Source: Rubrimonas sp036788415
GTDB lineage: Bacteria > Pseudomonadota > Alphaproteobacteria > Rhodobacterales > Rhodobacteraceae
Reading direction: 5' to 3'
Length of the DNA stretch: 6,753 bases
Assembly (NCBI RefSeq): GCF_036788415.1
Contig: NZ_DAIQNN010000118.1
Span: forward strand, 1 to 6,753
Made by a program: the position numbers and the translations under genes. Each line of letters starts with the position of its first letter. Position 1 is the first letter of the stretch. A model generated the notes under the pieces. The model was not told the origin of the DNA and searched no databases. It saw only the letters and a list, made by a program, of their open reading frames with translations. Below, one piece after another: positions 1-6,753 of this stretch.

Positions 1-1291
<1,291 letters not shown>

Positions 1292-1297
1292 GGGATG

Positions 1298-1304
1298 CTC
1301 CTTT
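1298..1304 (-). promoter_or_regulatory. Ribosome binding site of clpB
   Basis: On the minus strand AAAGGAG sits 6 nt before the ATG at 1291. It is a near-perfect Shine-Dalgarno match and fixes the clpB start. Confidence 0.85.
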
Positions 1305-1393
1305 CAGCGCGACGCCGCCGCCCTTCCGGCGCGGTCGATGCCGCCTCTCCCCCGTGGTCGGACGCCCGGATCCGGCGCGCCCCGTCCAGGCTC

Positions 1394-1422
1394 AGATGGG
1401 GAACATCCACAGCCCCGGCAAG
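1394..1422 (-). promoter_or_regulatory. Candidate sigma-32 (RpoH) heat-shock promoter for clpB
   Basis: On the minus strand the sequence reads CTTGCC (1422-1417), a 15-nt spacer, then CCCCATCT (1401-1394). The E. coli sigma-32 consensus is CTTGAA with CCCCATnT at about 13-17 nt, so the -10 element matches fully and the -35 at four of six bases. Transcription would start near 1386, giving a leader of roughly 95 nt before the clpB ATG at 1291. The neighbouring gene is a classical RpoH target, which makes a chance match less likely. The start site itself is inferred. Confidence 0.7.
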
Positions 1423-1428
1423 TGGATG
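1404..1428. repeat. Inverted repeat overlapping the clpB promoter
   Basis: CATCCAC at 1404-1410 and its exact complement GTGGATG at 1422-1428 are separated by 11 nt. The left arm lies in the spacer of the candidate heat-shock promoter, and the right arm overlaps the first base of its -35 element and extends upstream. Arms of 7 bp with an 11-nt centre could be a dimeric repressor operator, but could also be chance; no known operator family is recognised. GATGGGG is also directly repeated at 1395-1401 and 1425-1431, exactly 30 bp apart. Confidence 0.35.
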
Positions 1429-1605
1429 GGGCGCGGCGCCGGTCATCCGCGTCGCAGGCGCCGGCGGCGCCGCTTTGGCGCGGCGCAAGCGGCGGGACTG
1501 ACCTGCCGCCCGCCCGGCGACCTGCCCGAAAGTCGCAAGCCTCCAGAAGCGGAACGCCCCGCGCGCCGGGTTACCCTTCCGCAGCCCCAGCCGCGGAGCG
1601 CCCCC

Positions 1606-2598
1606 ATGCCCGACATCCAGCTCGTCCCCCTCGCCGAGATCGACGCCGGCGCCCTGACCCGCGACCGTACCGGGCTCGACCCCGAGCCGCTGGAGGAGCT
1701 GCGCCGCTCGATCCTCGCCCACGGCCTGCGCCTGCCGGTCGAGCTGTTCCGTTTGCCCGACGCCGGCGCCCGGACGGACGGGGCGCTCTACGGCCTGATC
1801 TCCGGCTATCGCCGCCATCTCGTCTTCGCCGAGCAGGCCCAGGCCGGCGACGCCGCCTTCGCCGCGATCCCCGCCCTGATCCGCGAGGGGCTCGACGCCG
1901 CCGCGGCCTATCGCGCCATGGTCGAGGAAAACGCCGTGCGCGACGCGCTCTCGCCATGGGAGGAGGGGCGCGCCCTCCACATCGCCGTCGCGCAGGGCTT
2001 CCATCCCGGCGTCGAGGCCGCGGCGGACGCGCTGCACCCCGGCAAGAGCCGCCAGAAGCGCGCCCGCCTGCGCGCCGTCGCGCGCCTCGTCGCCGAGCTC
2101 GACGGGCTGCTGGCCGCGCCCGAGCGGCTGACGCAGGCCCAGCTGCTGCGCCTCGCGGACGCATGGCGGGGCGGCTACGACGAGGCGATCCGCGCCGCGC
2201 TCGAGGTCGCCGCCGGCGCCCCGCACGAGGTCCAGTGGGCGTCGCTCGCGGCGCTTCTGGCCGAGCACGCCGAGGAGGCGGTCAAGCCCCTCCGCCCGCG
2301 CCCGCGTCCGGGCCGCCCCCGCCGCGTCCTGCGCCCGAGCCCCGGCCTGATCATCCGCCGCGAGCGCACGCGGATGGGCTATGTCCTGCACTTCGCCGGC
2401 CGCGAGGCCAGCAGCCATTTGCTCGACGAGGTGCTCGACGAGATCGAACGGCTCTACCTGCCGGGCTGGTCCGGCGCGGCCGGTCCCCGGCCCAAAAAAA
2501 TGGTAACCAAGAAAATCATTTTATATCAGTGTTCTAAACCCCCGTCCAGTTCCGGACGCTTCCCCGGTCGCCGCGCCTCCCGCCCCGCCGCGTGTTGA
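1606..2598 (+). CDS. Orphan ParB/RepB/Spo0J-family protein (ParB N-terminal domain)
   Basis: A 330-residue protein with the layout of a ParB-fold CTP-dependent DNA-binding protein. The N-terminal domain spans about residues 3-115. It contains GYRRH at 67-71, in the place of the usual GERRxR nucleotide-binding box, and EENAVRDALSPWEEG at 107-121, matching the ENxxRxxLsPxEEa box. A KorB-like helix-turn-helix follows, with GKSRQKRARLRAVARL at 146-161. Residues 227-256 form a basic Arg/Pro-rich linker, and about 258-290 form a small C-terminal segment rich in acidic and leucine residues. The last 34 or so residues, beginning at the Lys-Lys pair 297-298, come from an AT-rich stretch and look non-conserved. 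The ATG at 1606 is preferred over in-frame upstream ATGs because GGAG lies 7 nt before it and the domain starts immediately after. No parA is adjacent, so this is probably not the chromosomal ParABS ParB. A role in DNA binding is likely, but its targets are unknown. A Rhodobacterales-type conserved hypothetical or a plasmid RepB relative are alternatives. Confidence 0.8.
   Translation: MPDIQLVPLAEIDAGALTRDRTGLDPEPLEELRRSILAHGLRLPVELFRLPDAGARTDGALYGLISGYRRHLVFAEQAQAGDAAFAAIPALIREGLDAAAAYRAMVEENAVRDALSPWEEGRALHIAVAQGFHPGVEAAADALHPGKSRQKRARLRAVARLVAELDGLLAAPERLTQAQLLRLADAWRGGYDEAIRAALEVAAGAPHEVQWASLAALLAEHAEEAVKPLRPRPRPGRPRRVLRPSPGLIIRRERTRMGYVLHFAGREASSHLLDEVLDEIERLYLPGWSGAAGPRPKKMVTKKIILYQCSKPPSSSGRFPGRRASRPAAC
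2494..2538. other. AT-rich island at the 3' end of the ParB-like gene
   Basis: Only 10 of these 45 bases are G or C (about 22%), in surroundings of roughly 75% GC. It opens with a run of seven A. In the ParB-like frame it encodes KKMVTKKIILYQCSK. One alternative frame stops at 2504-2506, a few codons after the A run, and the other stops at 2535-2537. The island may be a 3' extension of the gene, part of a promoter region for pyrF 115 bp downstream, or a remnant of foreign DNA. No clear -35/-10 pair or terminator hairpin is visible in it. Confidence 0.55.
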
Positions 2599-2640
2599 CG
2601 CCCGCCCCCTCCGAGGCGCAGGACGGCTCCAGCCCCCAGC

Positions 2641-2646
2641 AGGAGA
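2641..2646 (+). promoter_or_regulatory. Ribosome binding site of pyrF
   Basis: AGGAGA lies 6 nt before the ATG at 2653 and decides the pyrF start. Confidence 0.8.
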
Positions 2647-2652
2647 CCGCCC

Positions 2653-3348
2653 ATGCCCCGCCCCGACGCCCTGATCGTCGCCCTCGACCTGCCGAACGCC
2701 CTCGCCGGGACCGAGATGGCCGAGCGGATCGGAGACGCGGCCTCCTTCTACAAGATCGGCCTCGGGATGCTCACCGGCGGCGGCCTCGCCCTCGCCATCG
2801 AGCTGAAAGAGCAAGGGAAACGGGTGTTTCTCGACATGAAGCTCTTCGACATCCCCGCCACGGTCGAGGCCGCGGTGCGGGGCCTCGCGCAGTTCGACCT
2901 CGATTTCCTGACGGTGCATGGCGACCCGCATGTCGTCCGGGCGGCGATGGCGGGGCGGGGGGCGTCGGCCACGCGCATCCTCGCGGTGACGGTGCTCACG
3001 AGCCTCGACCGCGCCGATCTGGATGCCGCGATGATCGAGGCGGGCGACATCGGCGCCATCGCCGTCGAGCGGGCGCGCCGCGCCTTCGCCGCGGGCGCCG
3101 ACGGGGTGATCGCGAGCCCGCAGGAGGCGGCGGCGATCCGCGCGCTTCCCGAAGCGTCGGGCAAGCTGATCGTCACGCCCGGCGTGCGGCCCGCGGGCGC
3201 GGCGCTGGGCGACCAGAAGCGGGTCGCGACGCCGGCGGACGCCCTGCGCGCCGGCGCCGATCACGTCGTGATCGGGCGCCCGATCACCCAGGCCGCCGAT
3301 CCGGCGGCCGCGGCGCGCGCGGTCGCGGCGGAGATCGCGGCGGCCTGA
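2653..3348 (+). CDS. pyrF: Orotidine 5'-phosphate decarboxylase
   Basis: PyrF removes CO2 from orotidine 5'-monophosphate to give UMP, the last step of de novo pyrimidine synthesis, in the cytosol. The 231-residue product has the usual length of the bacterial group I enzyme and a full TIM-barrel pattern. VALDLP at 9-14 carries the substrate-binding Asp12. YKIG at 33-36 carries Lys34. FLDMKLFDIP at 59-68 holds the catalytic charge network Asp61, Lys63 and Asp66. TVHGDP at 87-92 and TPGVRP at 175-180 follow, then GADHVVIGRPIT at 201-212 with the phosphate-binding Arg209. The ATG is fixed by AGGAGA 6 nt upstream. The gene lies 54 nt after the ParB-like gene on the same strand, so co-transcription is possible but not shown. 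Its stop codon is 7 bp from the stop of the converging dipeptidase gene. No key residue is missing. Confidence 0.97.
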   Translation: MPRPDALIVALDLPNALAGTEMAERIGDAASFYKIGLGMLTGGGLALAIELKEQGKRVFLDMKLFDIPATVEAAVRGLAQFDLDFLTVHGDPHVVRAAMAGRGASATRILAVTVLTSLDRADLDAAMIEAGDIGAIAVERARRAFAAGADGVIASPQEAAAIRALPEASGKLIVTPGVRPAGAALGDQKRVATPADALRAGADHVVIGRPITQAADPAAAARAVAAEIAAA

Positions 3349-3355
3349 ACCCCTC

Positions 3356-4402
3356 TCAGCCGATGGTGCGGCGGAGCAGGTCGATCCAGTTGTCGCGGCA
3401 GATGCGGCGGATCAGCGCCTCTCCGTAACCGGCGGCGCGCATCGCCTCCACCAGCCGGGGCAGCCCCGAAACATCGGCCAGCGCGCGCGGGATCTCGGCG
3501 CCGTCGAAATCCGAGCCGAGCGCGACGCCGCCTTCGCCGAGCCGTTCCACCAGCCGGTCGAGATGGCGCAACATGGTCTCGAACGGCGTGTCGGCGATCT
3601 TGCGCCCGTCCGCGCGCAGGAAGCCGACAGCGTAGTTGAGCCCGACCACGCCACGCGACTCCGCGATCGCCGCGAGTTGCCAGTCCGCCAGGTTGCGCGA
3701 GCTGTTCGACAGCTCCCAGACGTTGGAATGGGTGGCGACCAGCGGTTTGGAGGACAGCCGCGCCACGTCGCGGAAGCCCGCCGCATTGAGATGGCTGAGA
3801 TCGACCATCACGCCGAGCCGGTCGCAGGCGGCGACCAGATCGCGCCCCGCCGGCGTCAGCCCGCCGCCCTCCTCGGCGTCGCCGGGAAAGCGGAACGACA
3901 CGCCCTGCCCGAAGATGTTGGGCCGCGACCAGACCGGCCCGAGCGAGCGCAGACCCGCCGCGTGCAGCACCTCCAGCCCGCCCAGATCGGGGCCGATGGC
4001 CTCGCAGCCCTCCAGATGCAGGATCGCGGCGAGGGCGCCCGCCGCTTCGGCGGCTTCGATCTCGGCGGCGCTGCGGCACAGACGGATCGCGTCGGGCCGG
4101 GCGCGGACCATGCGCAACAGGATGCCCGCGATCTCGTGCGTCGCGCGGCGGGCGAAGGCGGCGTCCACCGGGCCGATCGGCGGGCCGTCGACCAGCGCGC
4201 CCTCGGCCTCGTCGCCCTCGGCGAGCGGCGCCTCCTCGGGGACGTAGATCGCGAAGAACCCCCCCATGAGGCCGCCGGCGCGCGCGCGGGGCAAGTCGAG
4301 ATGGCCGTCGCCGCGCCCGGCGAAAAACTGCGCGCCGTCCCAGTCGCGAGCGCGCCAGAGATGGAGCAGGACGTCGTTATGGCCGTCGAAGACCGGCTGC
4401 AT
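3356..4402 (-). CDS. Membrane dipeptidase-type zinc peptidase (family M19)
   Basis: A 348-residue protein of the M19 (renal dipeptidase-like) family, a TIM-barrel binuclear zinc amidohydrolase that typically cleaves dipeptides, some with a D-residue at the C-terminal position. All expected metal and catalytic positions are visible: DGHNDVLL with His8 and Asp10, the bridging Glu131 in LHLEGCE, His204 in VDLSH, His225 in ATHSN, and Asp298 in GSDFDG. No signal peptide, lipobox or membrane segment is seen, so a cytosolic location is inferred despite the family name. The ATG at 4402 is chosen because GGGAG lies 7 nt upstream (4410-4414) and the His-x-Asp motif follows at once; a TTG at 4435 would add 11 residues that do not resemble the family. 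The gene is last in the aroK-aroB-tag cluster, 54 nt after tag, and converges on pyrF. The actual substrate (peptide recycling, D,L-dipeptides or other amides) cannot be told from sequence. Confidence 0.93.
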   Translation of the reverse strand: MQPVFDGHNDVLLHLWRARDWDGAQFFAGRGDGHLDLPRARAGGLMGGFFAIYVPEEAPLAEGDEAEGALVDGPPIGPVDAAFARRATHEIAGILLRMVRARPDAIRLCRSAAEIEAAEAAGALAAILHLEGCEAIGPDLGGLEVLHAAGLRSLGPVWSRPNIFGQGVSFRFPGDAEEGGGLTPAGRDLVAACDRLGVMVDLSHLNAAGFRDVARLSSKPLVATHSNVWELSNSSRNLADWQLAAIAESRGVVGLNYAVGFLRADGRKIADTPFETMLRHLDRLVERLGEGGVALGSDFDGAEIPRALADVSGLPRLVEAMRAAGYGEALIRRICRDNWIDLLRRTIG

Positions 4403-4409
4403 GGGCGAA

Positions 4410-4414
4410 CTCCC
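4410..4414 (-). promoter_or_regulatory. Ribosome binding site of the M19 dipeptidase gene
   Basis: GGGAG on the minus strand lies 7 nt before the ATG at 4402. It favours this start over the upstream TTG at 4435. Confidence 0.7.
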
Positions 4415-4435
4415 GAGCGATGTCGCCCCCGACAA

Positions 4436-4458
4436 GACGCCCCGCTGTGGGCGGCGTC
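4436..4458 (-). other. Short hairpin overlapping the tag stop codon
   Basis: On the minus strand GACGCC and GGCGTC pair across an 11-nt loop, covering most of the tag stop codon and the start of the 54-nt gap before the dipeptidase gene. Only two T follow the right arm, so it is a poor intrinsic terminator. It could give partial termination or RNA protection between tag and the dipeptidase, or be chance in GC-rich DNA. Confidence 0.3.
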
Positions 4459-5023
4459 AATCGCGCCCGAACTCCGAATGGCGGGGGCAACTCGTCAGGT
4501 GGTCGTCGACCAGCCCGCAGGCCTGCATCCACGCATAGACGACCGTCGGGCCGACGAAGCGGAAGCCGCGCGCCTTCAGCGCCTTCGACAGCGCCCGGCT
4601 CTCGGCGGTTTCGGCGGGTATCTCGTCCATCCGGGCGAAGCGGTTCACGCGGGGGCGGCCCTCCACCGACTGCCAGACGAAGCCCGAGAAAGCCGCCGCC
4701 CCTCCCATGTCGAGGAAGGCGCGGGCGTTGCCGATGGTCGCCTCGATCTTGCCGCGATGGCGCACGATGCCGGCGTCGGCCAGCGCCGCGGCGATCTCGG
4801 CCTCGCCCCAGCGCGCGATCCGCTCGGGGTCGAAGCCCTCGAAGCGGGAACGGAAGCCCTCGCGCTTGCGCAGGATCGTGATCCAGGACAACCCGGCCTG
4901 GAAACCGTCGAGGACCAGCTTCTCCCAGAGCGCGCGTCCGTCGAATTCGGGAACGCCCCATTCGTCGTCGTGATAGGCGACGTAGAGCGGATCGTCGCCG
5001 CACCAGGGGCAGCGGTCGCTCAC
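4457..5023 (-). CDS. tag: DNA-3-methyladenine glycosylase I
   Basis: Tag excises 3-methyladenine from alkylated DNA and starts base excision repair. The 188-residue product closely matches the E. coli length of 187. The zinc-snap ligands are all present: Cys5 in RCPWCG, His18 in YHDDEWG, and His175 and Cys179 in DDHLTSC. The helix-hairpin-helix core shows AGLSWITILRKRE at 43-55 and GIVRHRGKIEATIGNA at 85-100. Tyr17 and Trp47 correspond to the base-stacking residues of the E. coli pocket. The position of E. coli Glu38 is Asp39 here (LDGFQAGLSW), a conservative change in the base-binding pocket. The start is the GTG at 5023, whose last two bases are shared with the aroB stop (GTGA); a weak AAAGG lies 7 nt upstream inside aroB. 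The overlap implies translational coupling to aroB and constitutive, Tag-like rather than Ada-induced, expression. The assignment is secure. Confidence 0.96.
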   Translation of the reverse strand: MSDRCPWCGDDPLYVAYHDDEWGVPEFDGRALWEKLVLDGFQAGLSWITILRKREGFRSRFEGFDPERIARWGEAEIAAALADAGIVRHRGKIEATIGNARAFLDMGGAAAFSGFVWQSVEGRPRVNRFARMDEIPAETAESRALSKALKARGFRFVGPTVVYAWMQACGLVDDHLTSCPRHSEFGRD

Positions 5024-6144
5024 AGGGCCGCCTTTTCGGCGAGCGCGTCGGCCAGAACGGCGCGGGCGGCGTCGGGCGGCGCGTCCTTCACCACGCGGGC
5101 GCGCCCGACATCCTCGGCGAGCACGAAGGCGATGCGCCCGGCTTCGGCCTTCTTGTCCTGCGCCATCAGCGCCATCAGCGCGTCGGCGTCCGGAAGCGGC
5201 CCCGGAATGTCGCCGAGCGTCGCCTTCATCCCCATCGCCCGCAGATGCGCCCGCACGCGGCTCGGCGCTTCCTGCGGGCACATCCCGAGACGCTGCGAGA
5301 GTTCGAAGGCGAGGCCCATCCCCACCGCCACCGCCTCGCCATGCAGCAGGCGGTCGGAATAGCCGGTCGCGGTCTCGAGCGCATGGCCGAAGGTGTGGCC
5401 GAGATTGAGCAGCGCCCGGTCGCCCGTCTCGCGTTCGTCCCGCGCGACGATCTCGGCCTTCATCTCGCAGGAGCGGCGGATCGCGCGGATGCGCGCCGCG
5501 GCGTCGCCCGCCTTCAGCGCCGGTCCCTGCGCCTCGAGCCATGCGAAGAACGCCGCATCCCCGAGCAGCCCGTATTTCGCGACTTCGCCATAGCCCGAGA
5601 GGAACTCGCGCGGGCTGAGCGTGTCGAGAAGGTCGATGTCGGCGAGCACGAGGCGGGGCTGGTGGAAGGCGCCGATCAGGTTCTTGCCCTGCGGCGCGTT
5701 CACCCCGGTCTTGCCGCCGACCGAGCTGTCCACCTGCGCGAGCAGCGTCGTGGGGATCTGGATGAAATCCACCCCGCGCTTGAGCACCGCCGCCGCGAAG
5801 CCCGCGAGATCGCCGATCACCCCGCCGCCGAAGGCGATCACGAAGTCGGAGCGCCCGAGGCGCTGGTCGAGCAGCCAGCGCAGCGTCTCGTCGAGGCGCG
5901 CCATGCTCTTGGTCGCCTCGCCCGGCGGCAGGGCGAGGGCGGGGGCCTCGAAGCCCTCCGCCGCCAGCCCTGCCCGCAGCGCGTCTAGATGGAGCGCAGC
6001 GACGGTCTCGTCGGTGACGATGGCGAGCTTGCGCCCGCGCGCGAAAGGCGCGATCCGCGCACCCGCTTCGGCCAGAAGGCCCGGGCCGATGAGGATGTCG
6101 TAGGCGCGGTCCCCGAGGGCGACCGGAACGCGTTCCGCGGTCAT
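5020..6144 (-). CDS. aroB: 3-dehydroquinate synthase
   Basis: AroB converts DAHP to 3-dehydroquinate with NAD+ as a recycled cofactor and a divalent metal, the second step of the shikimate pathway, in the cytosol. The protein has 374 residues (E. coli 362). The NAD-binding segment is FGGGVIGDLAGF at 105-116, with PGEATKS at 74-80 before it. QVDSSVGGKTGVN at 137-149 carries active-site lysine 145, and KNLIGAFHQP follows at 154-163. Metal ligands are Glu187 in GYGEVAKYG, His250 in NLGHTFGHALE and His268 in LLHGEAV. The two His are 18 residues apart against 17 in E. coli, owing to a one-residue longer loop. The ATG at 6144 overlaps the aroK stop in ATGA, with GGAG at 6153-6156 inside the aroK end. 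Its own stop overlaps the tag GTG start. It is the central gene of the aroK-aroB-tag operon. Confidence 0.97.
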   Translation of the reverse strand: MTAERVPVALGDRAYDILIGPGLLAEAGARIAPFARGRKLAIVTDETVAALHLDALRAGLAAEGFEAPALALPPGEATKSMARLDETLRWLLDQRLGRSDFVIAFGGGVIGDLAGFAAAVLKRGVDFIQIPTTLLAQVDSSVGGKTGVNAPQGKNLIGAFHQPRLVLADIDLLDTLSPREFLSGYGEVAKYGLLGDAAFFAWLEAQGPALKAGDAAARIRAIRRSCEMKAEIVARDERETGDRALLNLGHTFGHALETATGYSDRLLHGEAVAVGMGLAFELSQRLGMCPQEAPSRVRAHLRAMGMKATLGDIPGPLPDADALMALMAQDKKAEAGRIAFVLAEDVGRARVVKDAPPDAARAVLADALAEKAAL

Positions 6145-6716
6145 GGGGCCGTCTCCAGAACGCCCTGCGCTTCCAGAGCCGCGACGATGTCGGCGACCAC
6201 GTCCTGATGCTGGCCGCCTTGCGGGCTGTCCACCACCGCGTCGGCCTGCGCATAGACCGGATGGCGCTCGGCCATCAGCCGCGAGAGGACGGCGCGCGGG
6301 TCGCCGTCGCGCAGCAGCGGTCGGGTGTCCTTGCGGCCGGTGCGCTCGACCAGCGTGTCGAGATCGGCGCGGATCCAGACGGCGAAGGCGCGTTCGGCGA
6401 TCAGCGCACGGGTCTCGGCGTTCATGTAGGCCCCGCCGCCGGTCGCCAGCACATGCGGCTCCCCTTCCAGAAGCCGCGCGATCACGCGGCGCTCGCCCTG
6501 CCGAAATCCCGGCTCGCCGAGTTCGGCGAAGATGTCGGGGATCTCCATGCCCGCGGCGGCGACGATCTCGTCGTCGCTGTCGTGGAAGGGCGCCCCGAGC
6601 GTTTCGGCGAGCCGGCGTCCAACCGAGCTCTTGCCCGCGCCCATCAGCCCGATCAGCACCACCGTACGGCGCAGCGCGCCGCCTGCGCGCCCGCGCGCCT
6701 CTGCGTCGTCGGCCAT
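6141..6716 (-). CDS. aroK: Shikimate kinase
   Basis: Shikimate kinase phosphorylates the 3-hydroxyl of shikimate using ATP, the fifth step of the pathway to chorismate. The 191-residue protein has the P-loop GLMGAGKS at 23-30, the magnesium and shikimate motif DSDDE at 46-50, and the shikimate-binding FRQGE at 71-75 with Arg72. It also has the TGGGA loop at 92-96, the lid arginine Arg132 in RKDTRPLL, and Arg151 in ERHPVY. The first 17 or so residues, before VVLIGLMG, form a hydrophilic extension, common in alphaproteobacterial enzymes. The ATG at 6716 has an AGGGG ribosome site about 5 nt upstream. It is the first gene of the cluster as far as the window shows, and its stop overlaps the aroB start. 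Only 37 bp upstream are visible, so its promoter cannot be judged. Confidence 0.97.
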   Translation of the reverse strand: MADDAEARGRAGGALRRTVVLIGLMGAGKSSVGRRLAETLGAPFHDSDDEIVAAAGMEIPDIFAELGEPGFRQGERRVIARLLEGEPHVLATGGGAYMNAETRALIAERAFAVWIRADLDTLVERTGRKDTRPLLRDGDPRAVLSRLMAERHPVYAQADAVVDSPQGGQHQDVVADIVAALEAQGVLETAP

Positions 6717-6734
6717 GGATCCCCCTGCTGATCC
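6717..6734 (-). promoter_or_regulatory. aroK ribosome binding site within a small inverted repeat
   Basis: Directly before the aroK ATG the minus strand reads GGATC, 8 nt containing AGGGG, then GATCC. The Shine-Dalgarno would sit in the loop of a 5-bp hairpin ending one base before the start codon. The ribosome site is likely; any regulatory role of the hairpin is inference. Confidence 0.45.
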
Positions 6735-6753
6735 GTCCGTTTTTCGAGCTCGC

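Larger units (their letters stand above)
1292..1605. other. Divergent intergenic region between clpB and the ParB-like gene
   Basis: This is the only gene-free stretch over 300 bp. It contains the clpB ribosome site, a candidate sigma-32 promoter at 1394-1422 facing clpB, an inverted repeat over that promoter, and the weak ribosome site of the ParB-like gene at 1595-1598. Three copies of the GC palindrome GGCGCC (1435-1440, 1457-1462, 1466-1471) occur in the middle; the last two could form a short hairpin, but such words are expected at this GC content. I could not find a convincing vegetative promoter for the plus-strand gene, and I see no small RNA or short gene that I can support. Confidence 0.6.

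Noticed and set aside
1435..1471. Three GGCGCC palindromes as an operator or repeat array
   Set aside because: Spacing is irregular and the word is expected often at this GC content.
2595..2600. TTGACG as a -35 box for pyrF
   Set aside because: At 16-18 nt downstream there is no AT-containing -10 element, only GC-rich sequence, so a promoter cannot be supported.
3563..5362. 599-codon plus-strand open frame across dipeptidase, tag and aroB
   Set aside because: It runs antisense through three well-identified genes and their junctions; it is an absence-of-stops artefact of high GC.
4457..6253. 598-codon minus-strand frame that would fuse an N-terminal part to Tag
   Set aside because: The part before 5023 is the out-of-frame reading of aroB. 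Tag alone has full family length and a GTG start coupled to the aroB stop, so this is not a fusion protein.
6745..6752. CGAGCTCG palindrome near the right edge as a regulator site
   Set aside because: It is an isolated 8-bp palindrome with no flanking context before the window ends; nothing distinguishes it from chance.

Overview
The window is very GC-rich, with third codon positions strongly biased to G or C, and its gene set is mostly housekeeping. The protein sequences look alphaproteobacterial, most likely from the Rhodobacterales or a close relative. That placement comes from general impression of composition, family flavour and gene grouping; no marker gene here proves it.

Layout from left to right. 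(1) Bases 1-1291, minus strand: the N-terminal 430 codons of the disaggregase ClpB; its 3' end lies outside the window. (2) Bases 1292-1605: a 314-bp divergent intergenic region. It holds a good candidate heat-shock (sigma-32/RpoH) promoter reading towards clpB, overlapped by an inverted repeat. (3) Bases 1606-2598, plus strand: a stand-alone ParB-fold protein with no ParA partner in view, ending in a sharply AT-rich island. (4) Bases 2653-3348, plus strand: pyrF, the last step of UMP synthesis. (5) Bases 3356-6716, minus strand: four closely packed genes transcribed right to left. These are aroK (shikimate kinase), aroB (3-dehydroquinate synthase), tag (3-methyladenine DNA glycosylase I) and an M19-family zinc dipeptidase.

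aroK overlaps aroB in an ATGA motif, and aroB overlaps tag in a GTGA motif. These three are very probably one translationally coupled operon, and the dipeptidase follows after 54 nt. AroB makes 3-dehydroquinate and AroK phosphorylates shikimate two steps later in the same pathway, so their pairing is classical. The coupling of a DNA repair glycosylase and a dipeptidase to them has no obvious metabolic logic and may simply be shared housekeeping expression. pyrF and the dipeptidase gene converge with only 7 bp between their stop codons.

No tRNA, rRNA, CRISPR array, insertion sequence or phage gene was found. I see no clear sign of a new defence or mobile system. The points most worth a second look are the orphan ParB-like protein with its AT-rich 3' end, the heat-shock promoter region, and the aro-tag-dipeptidase gene cluster.
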